In this document: piece after piece, positions 8,990 through 18,109 of the stretch
How positions within the stretch are numbered: the first letter of the stretch is position 1
Layout: each line of letters starts with the position of its first letter
From: Scatomonas sp963930955
GTDB lineage: Bacteria; Bacillota; Clostridia; Lachnospirales; Lachnospiraceae
NCBI GenBank assembly: GCA_963930955.1
Contig: OZ006967.1
Location: 496,001 to 560,000 of the forward strand
DNA length: 64,000 nucleotides
Direction: 5' to 3'
Translations under genes and position numbers: made by a program
Notes under the pieces: generated by a model
Database searches by the model: none
Seen by the model: only the letters and a program-made list of their open reading frames with translations
Told to the model about the DNA's origin: nothing

Positions 8990-10567
8990 ATGAATCATAC
9001 AACCCTTGAAAAAAAAGCATCCACCAAAAACGGCATAGGCCGCATGGTCTTTTCCCTGCTGGTCCTTCTGCTGGATATCTGGTTCCTGATTTCCCTGTTC
9101 ACCTCCCTGAACCGTTACGCGGTCTGGATCGACGGGGCCACACGGCTGTTTGCTCTGATCCTGGTCCTGGCGATCTACGGGCGGAACCAGACCAGCAGCA
9201 TGAAGACCCCCTGGATCATCCTGATCCTTGTGTTCCCCATTCTGGGAGTGGGCCTGTATCTCATTGTGGGCCTTAACAGCAGCACCTGGAAGATGAAACG
9301 CCGCTATCAGAAGATCAACCAGACCCTGCAGCCCCTTCTTAAGGCCCCCGGACAGGACAGGGCTTTTCAGAAACTGAAAGAGGAAGATCCCCAGCTGGCC
9401 GCGGTTTCCAATTACCTGATCCGCAGAAGTTCCTACCCTCTCTACGAAAATACAGAGATCCGTTATTTCAGCCAGGCGGAAAAGGCTCTGGAGGCTCTGA
9501 AAGCCGCTCTGCGGCAGGCGGAACATTTTATATTCATGGAATACTTTGCCATTGAAGACAGCACGGCCTGGCAGGGGATCCAGGAAATCCTGGAAGACCG
9601 GGTCCGGGCCGGCGTGGAAGTCCGGGTTTTTTACGATGATATGGGTTCTATCGGATTTGTCAGCACAGGTTTCCGGGATAAGCTAAGACGCGCCGGGATC
9701 CAGTGCCGGGTCTTTAATCCCTTTTTCCCCGGTCTGAACCTGTTTCTCAACAACCGGGATCACCGTAAGCTTACGGTGATCGACGGAAAAGTGGGCTTCA
9801 CCGGCGGCTACAACCTGGCGGATGAATATTTTAACATTACGCACCCCTACGGAACCTGGAAGGACACCGGGGTTTGCATCACCGGTGCCGCGGTCCGCAG
9901 TCTGACCCTGACTTTCCTGGAAAACTGGAATGCCGTCCGGGACAGCCGCCGGGAAAAATACCCTATGGAAAAAGATCTCCGGGCCTGGCTGCCGGCCCCG
10001 GCGCCTCTGCCGGATGCCTGGGGCTTTGTGCAGCCCTACGCGGACAGCCCTATGGACGGGGAGCATGTGGGGGAGGATGTATACATCTCCCTGGCGGAAA
10101 AGGCGGTGGATTACTGCTGGTTTGTGACCCCCTATCTGATCCTCACCGATGAAATGATCCATGCCCTGGGGCTGGCCGCCCGGCGGGGAGTGGACGTCCG
10201 AATCATCACCCCCGGGATCCCCGACAAAAAACTGGTGTACAAGGTTACCCGCTCTTACTATCATTCTCTCACCCGCAGCGGCGTCCGGATCTATGAGTGG
10301 ACCCCCGGCTTCTGCCACTGCAAAATGTGCGTCATGGACGACCGGGCCGCCGCCTGCGGCACCATCAACCTGGATTACAGGAGCCTGTACCACCATTTTG
10401 AAAACGGCTGTCTCTACATGAAATGCGGTGCCGTGCTGGATACGAAAAAAGATTTTGAAGTTCTTATGTCGGAGAGCCGGGAGGTGACGGAACAGTACAC
10501 CACCGGCCGCAGCGCCGGCCTGCGGCTTTGGCAGCTGTTCCTGCGGCTTTTCGCTCCCCTGATGTAA
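8990..10567 (+). CDS. cls: Cardiolipin synthase
   Basis: Start set at the ATG at 8990 (MNHTTLEKKAST), which follows an AGGAAAGAGAG ribosome site; an upstream in-frame ATG has none. The 525-residue product has two N-terminal membrane helices and a short hydrophilic linker, then two phospholipase-D HKD motifs: HRKLTVIDGKVGFTGG and HCKMCVMDDRAAACGTINLD. This is the bacterial ClsA architecture, condensing two phosphatidylglycerols into cardiolipin and glycerol at the membrane. The neighbouring gene is convergent, 18 bases away, so the gene is probably monocistronic. Confidence 0.93.
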   Translation: MNHTTLEKKASTKNGIGRMVFSLLVLLLDIWFLISLFTSLNRYAVWIDGATRLFALILVLAIYGRNQTSSMKTPWIILILVFPILGVGLYLIVGLNSSTWKMKRRYQKINQTLQPLLKAPGQDRAFQKLKEEDPQLAAVSNYLIRRSSYPLYENTEIRYFSQAEKALEALKAALRQAEHFIFMEYFAIEDSTAWQGIQEILEDRVRAGVEVRVFYDDMGSIGFVSTGFRDKLRRAGIQCRVFNPFFPGLNLFLNNRDHRKLTVIDGKVGFTGGYNLADEYFNITHPYGTWKDTGVCITGAAVRSLTLTFLENWNAVRDSRREKYPMEKDLRAWLPAPAPLPDAWGFVQPYADSPMDGEHVGEDVYISLAEKAVDYCWFVTPYLILTDEMIHALGLAARRGVDVRIITPGIPDKKLVYKVTRSYYHSLTRSGVRIYEWTPGFCHCKMCVMDDRAAACGTINLDYRSLYHHFENGCLYMKCGAVLDTKKDFEVLMSESREVTEQYTTGRSAGLRLWQLFLRLFAPLM

Positions 10568-10585
10568 AAGGCCGGGATGGCAGCT

Positions 10586-12376
10586 TCAGGGCAAACGGAT
10601 CACACAGTCATATTCCTTCCCGACCTCTTCCAGTTCCCGGTCCGTCAGGCCGGCGGCCGCCTCCACATAGGGCGACCAGAGAAAATAGCGGAACACATAC
10701 CGCACTTCCCCGCTGGAAACCTGCCCTTCCTCATCGGAAGCGATGATCAGATACCGCTTCTTGTCCGCCTCTCCGCCCGGGTACCAGCGGTCCCCCACCA
10801 GGGCTTCCGCACGGGCCGGCAAAGAGGCCTCATATTCTTCCCGGATGGCAAGCAAGCCTCCGATCTCCGAATACAGGAAATTTACCGCCAAAAGAAAGGT
10901 CCCCAGGACCGCGTACTGATACCGGCGCTTGGCCGCCGGGGAAGAATAGGCCCGGTAAGCGCCTCTCTCGTCGATCCCCACAGAAAAAGATCCTTCCAGC
11001 CTGCCTTCCGCCCAGAGGAGCAGCAGCCCGGCGGACAGGGTCACGCCGCTGCAGGCGTACCGCTCAAAGCCGGCCAGCCGCAGCGCTTCCTCTTCCGGCA
11101 TGAAGTACAGGTACAGATACAGCAGGCCTCCGTAATAAACCAGGGTCAGAAGCAGCACAGGCGCCAGGATCCTCCAGGGCTTCCAGGAAGGCTTTCTTTC
11201 CAGGCGGACGTAAATGGATAGGGCCCCGGTGAAAAAGACGCAGAAAACCAGAGCCTGGAACGCCCGGTCCGAGGGGTTCAGGGCGGTCTTAAGGAATTTT
11301 TCCAGGATCCGGGGGCGCAATTCCTTCCCTGCGGGTTCCCCGGAGGATTCCGCCTCCCAAGGGTCCGGAGGCGCACTCTCCCCCACCCCGGAAATCCCGC
11401 TGATCTGAAATTTTCCCTGAAACCCTGCCAGGTCTGTGCGGAGATGCTCCTGCCACAGCAGAAAAGGCGCCGCCGCTCCGGCGGCCAGGAGCAGGGCTCC
11501 CAGAATCCCCTTGAAAACGCCTCTTTTTTCTTTTCTTCCCTTCCGGATCCATCTTCCCAGGGCATACAGCCCTGCTGTTCCGGCAAAAAAAAGCCCGGTG
11601 CTTTTTACAATGCCTGTAAATCCCAGCAGCAGAATCTGACCGGCCAGAAGCCGGGAGTCTTTCTGTTCCCCCAGAGAATAGGAAACAGATCCCAGGGCCA
11701 GCAGCGGCAGCAGAAAGTCCACCAGCAGGTTATTGATCCGCACCGTAAGATTCAGATAAGACAGCATGGAGCAGCCCATGGCCAGAAACGAGAAGAGCAG
11801 AAACCGCCGCCTCTCTCTTACGATGCCGAAAATGGCCAGAAAGCAGGCCAGGAGCACGCTGTTCTGAGCCAGGAGCAGAATTCCCTGGGCATGTCCGGCA
11901 TACCGGCAGATATAGAAAAGAAACAGGCTGATCCCCGGAGGATAATCCCGGAAGGGGATCAGGACCGTATCCGCCCCAGGCAGTTTCCCCGCGCCAAGAA
12001 GGTATTTTACCATCAGGGCCCAGTGGGAAAAATTGTCATAATGGGTCAGTTTCAGACAGAGGCTGAGGAAAAGAAAAACCAGGATCCCTGTCCCGATACA
12101 GACCCGCTCCAGGGTCCACCCGGGAAAAGAAAGCTTTTTCCGGCAGGCCCGGGCCAGAAAGCAGGCAAAACCGGCCAGCCCGGCAGAGAGACTCAGATCC
12201 GCGAAAAGAATCAGCTTTCCCGCCAGTGCCCCTATAAAAAGGAAGAGGCTGATCCCGGCGGCACAGAAAAGAGGCACAAACCAGAACCGGATCCTCCACA
12301 GTCCCCGGAGGGCAAAAAAATACCCGGCCATAGACAGAAGCAGCAGGCAGATTCCCGCGGGATTTACCGGTTCCAT
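10586..12376 (-). CDS. Multi-spanning membrane protein, probable GT-C type glycosyltransferase
   Basis: Start set at the ATG at 12376 (MEPVNPAGI) because GAGGTGAG precedes it and the upstream gene stops at 12387. The product has 596 residues with about a dozen hydrophobic helices. A soluble loop near residues 320-370 contains the segment GVGESAPPDPWEAE. The C-terminal 80 residues are hydrophilic. The segment DNFSHWALMVKYL followed by PFRDYPPG resembles the first loop of polyprenol-phosphate-sugar-dependent GT-C enzymes, but there is no firm family match by eye. As last gene of the c-di-GMP/polysaccharide operon it probably decorates or polymerises the glycan. It could instead be an unrelated polytopic protein. 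Confidence 0.5.
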   Translation of the reverse strand: MEPVNPAGICLLLLSMAGYFFALRGLWRIRFWFVPLFCAAGISLFLFIGALAGKLILFADLSLSAGLAGFACFLARACRKKLSFPGWTLERVCIGTGILVFLFLSLCLKLTHYDNFSHWALMVKYLLGAGKLPGADTVLIPFRDYPPGISLFLFYICRYAGHAQGILLLAQNSVLLACFLAIFGIVRERRRFLLFSFLAMGCSMLSYLNLTVRINNLLVDFLLPLLALGSVSYSLGEQKDSRLLAGQILLLGFTGIVKSTGLFFAGTAGLYALGRWIRKGRKEKRGVFKGILGALLLAAGAAAPFLLWQEHLRTDLAGFQGKFQISGISGVGESAPPDPWEAESSGEPAGKELRPRILEKFLKTALNPSDRAFQALVFCVFFTGALSIYVRLERKPSWKPWRILAPVLLLTLVYYGGLLYLYLYFMPEEEALRLAGFERYACSGVTLSAGLLLLWAEGRLEGSFSVGIDERGAYRAYSSPAAKRRYQYAVLGTFLLAVNFLYSEIGGLLAIREEYEASLPARAEALVGDRWYPGGEADKKRYLIIASDEEGQVSSGEVRYVFRYFLWSPYVEAAAGLTDRELEEVGKEYDCVIRLP

Positions 12377-12386
12377 GTTTTGTATC

Positions 12387-14297
12387 TCACCTCTTTCCTT
12401 TCCATCGGGCCTGAAGATTCCATCGGATCTCATCGTATACGGTCATCCAGGGATCCAGCTCCCGGGGCAGGGAATGCTCCCGGTCATGAATGATCTGCAG
12501 CCAGTGGCGGCGGCTGGTCTCATCCGCCGGTTCTACGGAAGCAGTCAGCTTTTCTTCTCCCCGGTAAACACAGAGGGCCTTCAGCTCCGCCCGGTAATGC
12601 TCCGTCACCACCCGGATCCGGAAAGACTCTCCTTTCGCGGGCAGGCTTCTTTTTTCTCCTGCCTGTTTTCCGGGAAGCGCCAGGGCAATGCCCTCCTCCG
12701 ACACATCCAGAGTCACAGTCTCCAGGCTCCCGCCGGGAAAATCGCACCGGGCCTTTTCCCGGGCTTTGATCCGGTCTGAGATCCTCCGGGATTCCCGTCC
12801 CAGCATAAAAAACACTGCGTACAGCAGAGAGGTCAAATTGTACCCAAGCCAGAAAAGGATCACGCTGCTGTATACCAGAGCCATTCCGTGTTTCCCCCGG
12901 ACAAAGCGCAGGAGGGCGGCCAGGGTCAGTAGGATCAGGATCCCGTGGGGGATCAGATACCGGCGGGAGGCCGTCTTTTCCCTGCGTTTCTTTTTATCCG
13001 TCACCTTAAATTTCTGCTGATGGACTCCCAGGGATTCCAGCAGCACCGGCAGGATCAGATAGGGAGCCAGTATGGTGTCGATGATCCGGCTCCATCTGGA
13101 ATTGCGGATGTTGGTGCCAAGGTACCCCATGGCGGCCCGGGAGAGCAGGTGGGAAGGTAGCCAGAAGACCAGCAGTTCCCAGAATCCGCATTCCACCAGC
13201 TGCAGGTCAAAGAGCGCGAACAGGATGGGCGATAGGATAAAGATCATCCGGCAGAGAAAAGACCACCAGTACAGCCAGGCGTTCAGGTAGGACAGCCGGG
13301 CCGCCATGGAAAGCTTCCGGGTAAAAACAGCATGGGTATTCTGGATGCTCTGGATCACGCCTCTGGCCCAGCGGATCCTCTGGCCGATCATGCTCTCCAC
13401 GGTGGTGGTGGAAAGTCCCGCCGCCAGCACCTCCGAAGACGCGTAGGTAATGTAGCCCGCTTTCTGCATCCGCAGACTGGTCTCAAAATCTTCCGTCACC
13501 GTTCCGTAGGGAAATCCTCCGATTTCCTCCAGCGCAGAGCGCAGGATCACTGTATTGCTTCCGGTATAAGCCGCCGTGTTGGTGGCATTCCGCAGAATAT
13601 TAATCTCCCGGGAGAAAAAATCCTGTTCGTTGGGAATGGATTTTTCCGCGTAGAGATTAAACTGAAACAGATCCTGGTTATAAAAGCTCTGCGGTGTCTG
13701 CAGCAGGCCAAGCCGCACATCCGGGATCAGAAAATACGGGACCGTCCGCATCAGAAAATTTCTTCTGGGGATCATATCCGCGTCAAACGTAGCGATCAGG
13801 GGAGAGGCGGTGCGGGACAGGGCGTGATTATAATTCCCGGATTTGGCCCGGGTGTTCTCCTTCATCCCCAGATATCCGGCTCCCAGCCTTTCCGCCATGG
13901 CGCGGATGCTTTCCCTGCCCCCGTCGTCGCAGACATAGATGTGTACCTTTTCCGGATCCGGATATTCCAGAAACGTACAGGCATTCACGGTTTTATACAG
14001 CAGTTCCGGCGATTCGTTATGGGTGGCGATAAATACGTCTACCTCCGGAAATGTCCGGGGATCCGCCTCCGGGAAGGGGATCTCCCGGCCTGCCCTCTTC
14101 ATTCTGCTGATCATCAGTTCCCAGAGGCCCAGGGTGGTCACCGTCTCCGCCAGGACCAGGGCCAGCCCTGCCGCCGCCGGAAGGATTCCCCTTTTCCAGG
14201 GAATGGTGAAAAAGATCCGCCAGATCAGATAGATCCCGGAGGTCAGCAGGGCCAGAAGAAAGATCCGTCTTCGTTTTTTATCCATCTGCTCCGCCAT
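12387..14297 (-). CDS. BcsA-like family 2 glycosyltransferase with C-terminal PilZ domain
   Basis: A 636-residue processive synthase. Two N-terminal membrane helices precede a GT2 domain with the D, DxD, TED and QxxRW signature: VFIATHNES, DDGGRES, FDADMIPRR, TEDFETSLRM and QRIRWARG. Further membrane helices follow. Residues about 500-600 form a PilZ domain: RxxxR in RRISDR (about 504-509) and DVSEEG (531-536), the two motifs that grip cyclic-di-GMP. Bacterial cellulose synthase has this same build; the polymer made here is unknown because no BcsB, BcsZ or epimerase is present. Starts at 14297 or the ATG four codons later are both possible. It overlaps the GtrA gene end by 20 bases. Confidence 0.85.
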   Translation of the reverse strand: MAEQMDKKRRRIFLLALLTSGIYLIWRIFFTIPWKRGILPAAAGLALVLAETVTTLGLWELMISRMKRAGREIPFPEADPRTFPEVDVFIATHNESPELLYKTVNACTFLEYPDPEKVHIYVCDDGGRESIRAMAERLGAGYLGMKENTRAKSGNYNHALSRTASPLIATFDADMIPRRNFLMRTVPYFLIPDVRLGLLQTPQSFYNQDLFQFNLYAEKSIPNEQDFFSREINILRNATNTAAYTGSNTVILRSALEEIGGFPYGTVTEDFETSLRMQKAGYITYASSEVLAAGLSTTTVESMIGQRIRWARGVIQSIQNTHAVFTRKLSMAARLSYLNAWLYWWSFLCRMIFILSPILFALFDLQLVECGFWELLVFWLPSHLLSRAAMGYLGTNIRNSRWSRIIDTILAPYLILPVLLESLGVHQQKFKVTDKKKRREKTASRRYLIPHGILILLTLAALLRFVRGKHGMALVYSSVILFWLGYNLTSLLYAVFFMLGRESRRISDRIKAREKARCDFPGGSLETVTLDVSEEGIALALPGKQAGEKRSLPAKGESFRIRVVTEHYRAELKALCVYRGEEKLTASVEPADETSRRHWLQIIHDREHSLPRELDPWMTVYDEIRWNLQARWKGKR

Positions 14298-15392
14298 GAC
14301 TCTCTCCGCCTTTGTCTGCCGCCGGAAATACCCACCGTTTCTGGATCTGGTAAGAGAGCAGGAACAGGGCTCCGTCGCAGAAGATCTTGGCAGCTTCCGG
14401 GGGGATCCCCGTCAGGGCGGAAACCCCGGTTACCAGCGCCGCGGAAGCAGCCATCACGCCGGCCCACAGAAACAGGTAGCGCCAGAATCCGAAAAAGGGC
14501 TTCCCCCTTCTTCCAAATACCCATCTTCTGTTCAGCAGATAATTGAGGATGCCGGAAAGGCTCCTGGCAGCCAGGGTGGCGGTAAAAATCCCGGAAAAAG
14601 TCTCCCCCTTCCCCAGCCCCCGGAACCCCTGTTCCAGAAGCCAGAACAGCAGCAGGTCTGCGAGAGCGGAGAACAGAGAGGCCAGCACAAATCTTCCGGG
14701 CCGCCCCAGGAATACCGCCAGCACTTTCAGGCTGTCTCTCACCGGCCGGAAATGGGAGCCCTTGTTTTTTCCCTGATAGACGGTATGGATGTTCTCCGTT
14801 ACCACAGGAATCTTCCTTTCCCCGCAGGCCAGGAGCATTTCTGTCTCGTAATCAAACCCTTCCCCCGGCACCCTGCAGAAAAATTCCAGCAGACTGCTGT
14901 CGAAGGCCCGCAGGCCTGTCTGGGTATCCTGGATCTTCAGGCCGGAGGCCATCTCCAGGATCCGGGCAGAGATCCGGTTCCCGATCCTGGACCGCCAGGG
15001 CACGCCGGCCCGGGAAAAATCCGGACGCCCAGGACCAGGCTTCCGGGCTGCTGCCGGGCCTTCTCAAGGAGTATGGCTCCATCCTCCGGCAGGTGCTGTC
15101 CGTCGCAGTCCATGCAGAGGATCCCTATCCGTTCCTCTCCCGGTTTCCATCTGTTCAGGATCCAGGCAAATCCGGTTTTCAGAGCCCTTCCCTTGCCCCG
15201 GTTTTTGTCATGGCGCAGAACGATGCAGCCGGCTGTTTTTTCCGCCCTGTCAAAAATCTCCCGGTACCCGGGCCCGGACCCGTCATCCACCAGGATCACC
15301 TCCCCGGGGATCTCTTTCCGCAGTTTTCGGATCCGTTCTGCCAGACCCGGTTCCGGCTCCAGCGCCGGTATAACAATACAGGTGGACTCCAC
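14278..15392 (-). pseudogene. GT2 (DPM1-like) glycosyltransferase fused to GtrA membrane domain, single-base frameshift
   Basis: Two frames together give one normal protein of about 371 residues. From a GTG start at 15392, with GAGAGAGGTGAAG as ribosome site, the first part carries VILVDDGSG, CMDCDGQHLPEDG and ends normally at LVLGVR. The rest, in the next frame, begins VPWRSRIGNR, continues DTQTGLRAFD, and ends in four GtrA-type membrane helices. Reading across 15021-15022, the minus strand has CGGATTTTT where CGGGATTTTT would restore the expected VRDFSRAGVPW. One G is therefore missing. The role would be transfer of a sugar to undecaprenyl phosphate and flipping for the exopolysaccharide. 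It could be a true mutation or a sequencing error. Confidence 0.8.
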
Positions 15393-17097
15393 CCGGCTTC
15401 ACCTCTCTCTCCTCCAGGATCCTGCTCCGGGGGCAGTTCTCCCGGCAGCGGACGCACTCCCGCCTCATGCAGGAAATTTTTTCCCTGTTGATATAATAGC
15501 GGTCTTTTCCAAGATATTTGGCAATATAAAGCGCTGTATCCGCCTGCCGGTACAGGGCCTGGTAATCCCGGAGGCCCCCCTCCTCCGCCACCGCTCCTAT
15601 ACTGACGGAGACCGGATGCTTCCCGGGGCTTTCTCCCAGGCTTCTCCGAAGCTCCCCGTAAAAGCACCGCAGCTTTTCCTCCAGCGCCTCATAGGACACA
15701 AAGTCCCGGAGAAGCACCATAAACTCGTCTCCTCCCAGCCTTCCCGCCAGGTCTTCTCCGGAAAAAAATCCGGACAGGCAGCGGGCAAAGCGGATCAGCA
15801 GCCGGTCTCCCTCCGGGTGCCCCTCCCGGTCGTTGACCTGTTTAAAATTATCCAGATCCATCAGCAGCAGAACGCCCCGGGCCTCCGGCTGCCGGAAAAA
15901 CTGTTCCGCCCTGCGCTCAAATCCTTTTCTGTTGTACAGTCCGGTAAGGCCGTCGAATTCCGCCTGATTTCTTGCCTCGGAAAGTTCCCCCTCCATCCGG
16001 TCCATGCCCTCTGCTTTATCCACATATCCCCGCTCCAGTTTCCGGATCATTTCCTCCAGGGGCCGCAGTTCCGGGATGGCGCTCTCCTGCTCCTTTCTCC
16101 TTTCTTTTCCCTGCAGGATCCCCAGGATCCCTTCCCCCAGTCCTTCAAAATAATCCAGAAAATATTTTTGAAGAAAATAACGCAGGATTCCCAGGGTCAC
16201 CCCGCAGACCGCAGCCACCGCGAGAAAGCTGATGGCCAGGGAGGTGCCGATATCCGCAGCCACCTGCCTCATGTCCCGGAAAGCAGCCAGATACATATCC
16301 TGCCGTTCCCGGACTACCGCGCTCTGGGAGGCCCCGTTTATATTCAGGACCACCAGCTCTCCCTGGGGCAGGTCCTCCATAAAAGCGATCATGGGCTCTC
16401 CCGGAGAGACTCCCCGGATCTGGATTTCCTGGCTGTTGTTTTCTGTTATGCCGATGATCAGACCTCTGGCCTTTCCTGCCGCGAAAATGCTGGTGCTGTA
16501 TTCTGTCGTGGCCTGCTTCAGAACCGCCCGTACCCGCTCTGCCCCGCTGGTCAGATCCAGCCGGGACATATCTCCATCAATCCTTACGGCGGCAAAATTC
16601 TCCGCTTCCATGGGCGCCGCCGCGTAAAAATAGGCCGGCCTGTCCCAGAAATCCGGCTCATCCACCCGGACGGCAGTCCTCTTCTCCTGTCCGTTCCCCC
16701 AAAGCTCCTCCGGCAGGGTCTGGTCCCCGCAGGTTCCCTCCAGGGCTTCCTCTGTGCTCAGGACTGTCACTCCGGCCTTATCCAGCAGGGAAACAGCTCC
16801 CACCCCCATAAGTTCCCGGAGCTTTTCCAGCCCGGCCCTATCTGCTCTCCCTTCCTCCTCCAGAATGTAAGCAGCTTCCCGGGCATGGGCGGCATACTCC
16901 CGGGTCAGACGGCGGATGGCTGCTTCATACGCCTCCGTGGCTTCATCCAGGTTGTGATCCACACTCTCCAGCAGCTGGTACAGGTACTGTTTATTTTCTT
17001 CCTGCCCCCGGAGGTAAAAAGAAAGGGCAAAAATCAGCATCACCAGCAGGGCGGAGATTCCGTAGAGTACGGCCAGTCTCCGGTACAGCCCTTTCAT
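15283..17097 (-). CDS. Membrane sensor diguanylate cyclase (GGDEF)
   Basis: A 604-residue protein that makes cyclic-di-GMP. A first helix (about 9-28), an extracellular sensory region of about 260 residues and a second helix near 280-300 lead to a coiled linker. The GGDEF domain has DGLTGLYNRKGF and an intact GGDEF at 455-459. The position of the inhibitory RxxD site reads SGED, so product inhibition is probably lost. After the domain comes a cysteine cluster C-x4-C-x2-C-x3-C (KISCMRRECVRCRENC). The last 36 or so residues are read over the start of the next gene, an unusually long 110-base overlap. The gene starts as ATGA on the stop of the EAL gene. Confidence 0.88.
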   Translation of the reverse strand: MKGLYRRLAVLYGISALLVMLIFALSFYLRGQEENKQYLYQLLESVDHNLDEATEAYEAAIRRLTREYAAHAREAAYILEEEGRADRAGLEKLRELMGVGAVSLLDKAGVTVLSTEEALEGTCGDQTLPEELWGNGQEKRTAVRVDEPDFWDRPAYFYAAAPMEAENFAAVRIDGDMSRLDLTSGAERVRAVLKQATTEYSTSIFAAGKARGLIIGITENNSQEIQIRGVSPGEPMIAFMEDLPQGELVVLNINGASQSAVVRERQDMYLAAFRDMRQVAADIGTSLAISFLAVAAVCGVTLGILRYFLQKYFLDYFEGLGEGILGILQGKERRKEQESAIPELRPLEEMIRKLERGYVDKAEGMDRMEGELSEARNQAEFDGLTGLYNRKGFERRAEQFFRQPEARGVLLLMDLDNFKQVNDREGHPEGDRLLIRFARCLSGFFSGEDLAGRLGGDEFMVLLRDFVSYEALEEKLRCFYGELRRSLGESPGKHPVSVSIGAVAEEGGLRDYQALYRQADTALYIAKYLGKDRYYINREKISCMRRECVRCRENCPRSRILEEREVKPGGVHLYCYTGAGAGTGSGRTDPKTAERDPRGGDPGG

Positions 17098-17930
17098 GAC
17101 TCCGGCTCCCTGTCTGTTTCCTCTTTCTTTGGGGCAAGTTTTTTCCCTTCCCGCCGGAAGGAAAGGTACTTCTGCCGGGACAGGGGTTCCGAGTAGTAAT
17201 ATCCCTGGGCCAGACGGCAGCCCTTCTCCAGAAGAAAAGCCGCCTGTTCTTCCGTTTCCACCCCTTCCGCCACCACTTCCATTCCCAGCTCCCCGGCCAT
17301 GGAGATGGTGGATCCCAGGATCCTTTCCGCCTTTGCCTCCCCGATGCGGCTGACAAAATACCGGTCCAGCTTCAGGATATCAAAGGAGATCTGGTGAAGT
17401 ATTTTCAGGGTGGAGCTTCCTATGCCGTAATCGTCCATGGCAATCCGGAACCCATGTTCCCGGAGCTGCCGGGCAAACTCCTGCAGCTGCCGGCCGCTGT
17501 CCCTGTCCTTTGCCGTTTCCGTCAGTTCAAACAGCAGCTCCCTCCCGGGATCCTTTCCCTTCCGGCATGTCCGGGGCAGGCCGGAAATCCTGCCGTATCT
17601 TCCCGCATGAAGCCGGGTAAGGTTTACAGAAACCGGACCGAAGCCGACCCCTTCCCCTTCCGCTTCCGCCAGGTCCCGGCAGACGATCCGCAGGACTTCC
17701 TGATCCAGCCGGGGCATGAGCCCGTACTCCTCAAGTTCCGGAATAAATGTCCTTGGCAGAAGGAGTCCCTGCCCCGGTTTCTGCCAGCGCACCAGGGCTT
17801 CCGCCCCGGCGATCTCTCCGGTTCCCATGTGGACCTGGGGCTGATACCACACCTGAAATTCCTGATTTTTCAGTGCATCCTTCAATGCCTCCTGTATCCC
17901 CCAGAAACGCCTCCATTTTTCCGTTTCCAT
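17094..17930 (-). CDS. EAL-domain cyclic-di-GMP phosphodiesterase
   Basis: Start set at the ATG at 17930, which has AGGATGGGAG upstream; the open frame extends further but without a good start. The product is 278 residues, essentially a stand-alone EAL domain without sensor. The catalytic set is present: EAL at 44-46 (GAEALVRWQ), VNLT, FELTE, MDDYGIGSS, LKLDR, VAEGVET and QGYYYSEP. It should hydrolyse cyclic-di-GMP to pGpG. Loop 6 reads DDYGIGSS instead of the usual DDFGTGYSS, a mild departure. It is the first gene of the operon, joined by a 4-base overlap to the GGDEF gene, so writer and eraser are made together. Confidence 0.88.
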   Translation of the reverse strand: METEKWRRFWGIQEALKDALKNQEFQVWYQPQVHMGTGEIAGAEALVRWQKPGQGLLLPRTFIPELEEYGLMPRLDQEVLRIVCRDLAEAEGEGVGFGPVSVNLTRLHAGRYGRISGLPRTCRKGKDPGRELLFELTETAKDRDSGRQLQEFARQLREHGFRIAMDDYGIGSSTLKILHQISFDILKLDRYFVSRIGEAKAERILGSTISMAGELGMEVVAEGVETEEQAAFLLEKGCRLAQGYYYSEPLSRQKYLSFRREGKKLAPKKEETDREPES

Positions 17931-18036
17931 CTCCCATCCTCCTCTTTTTCTCTGCTTAGGATGCCGGAAAACCGGGAGGATTATGCACAGAGGGCGGAAA
18001 AGGCCGGGAGGATTTACAAAACATTTACATTGAGAA

Positions 18037-18078
18037 TTGTTTTTTGGCTTCTCCGGTGCTATGATAGTACAAATGTAC
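18037..18078 (+). promoter_or_regulatory. pncB promoter with overlapping GTAC dyad
   Basis: TTGTTT (18037-18042), a 17-base spacer and TATGAT (18060-18065) form a plausible promoter. Directly after it lies the perfect 12-base palindrome GTACAAATGTAC (18067-18078), covering the expected transcription start. It is a candidate operator for an NAD-related repressor, but the regulator is not identifiable here. Confidence 0.45.
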
Positions 18079-18109
18079 AAAATGCTGATCACTTTTTTGG
18101 AGGAGAACC

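Noticed and set aside
14296..17196. Very long plus-strand open frame of 966 codons
   Set aside because: Antisense to the GT2-GtrA and GGDEF genes, which have clear motifs; composition rich in Pro, Ser and Arg without domain features.
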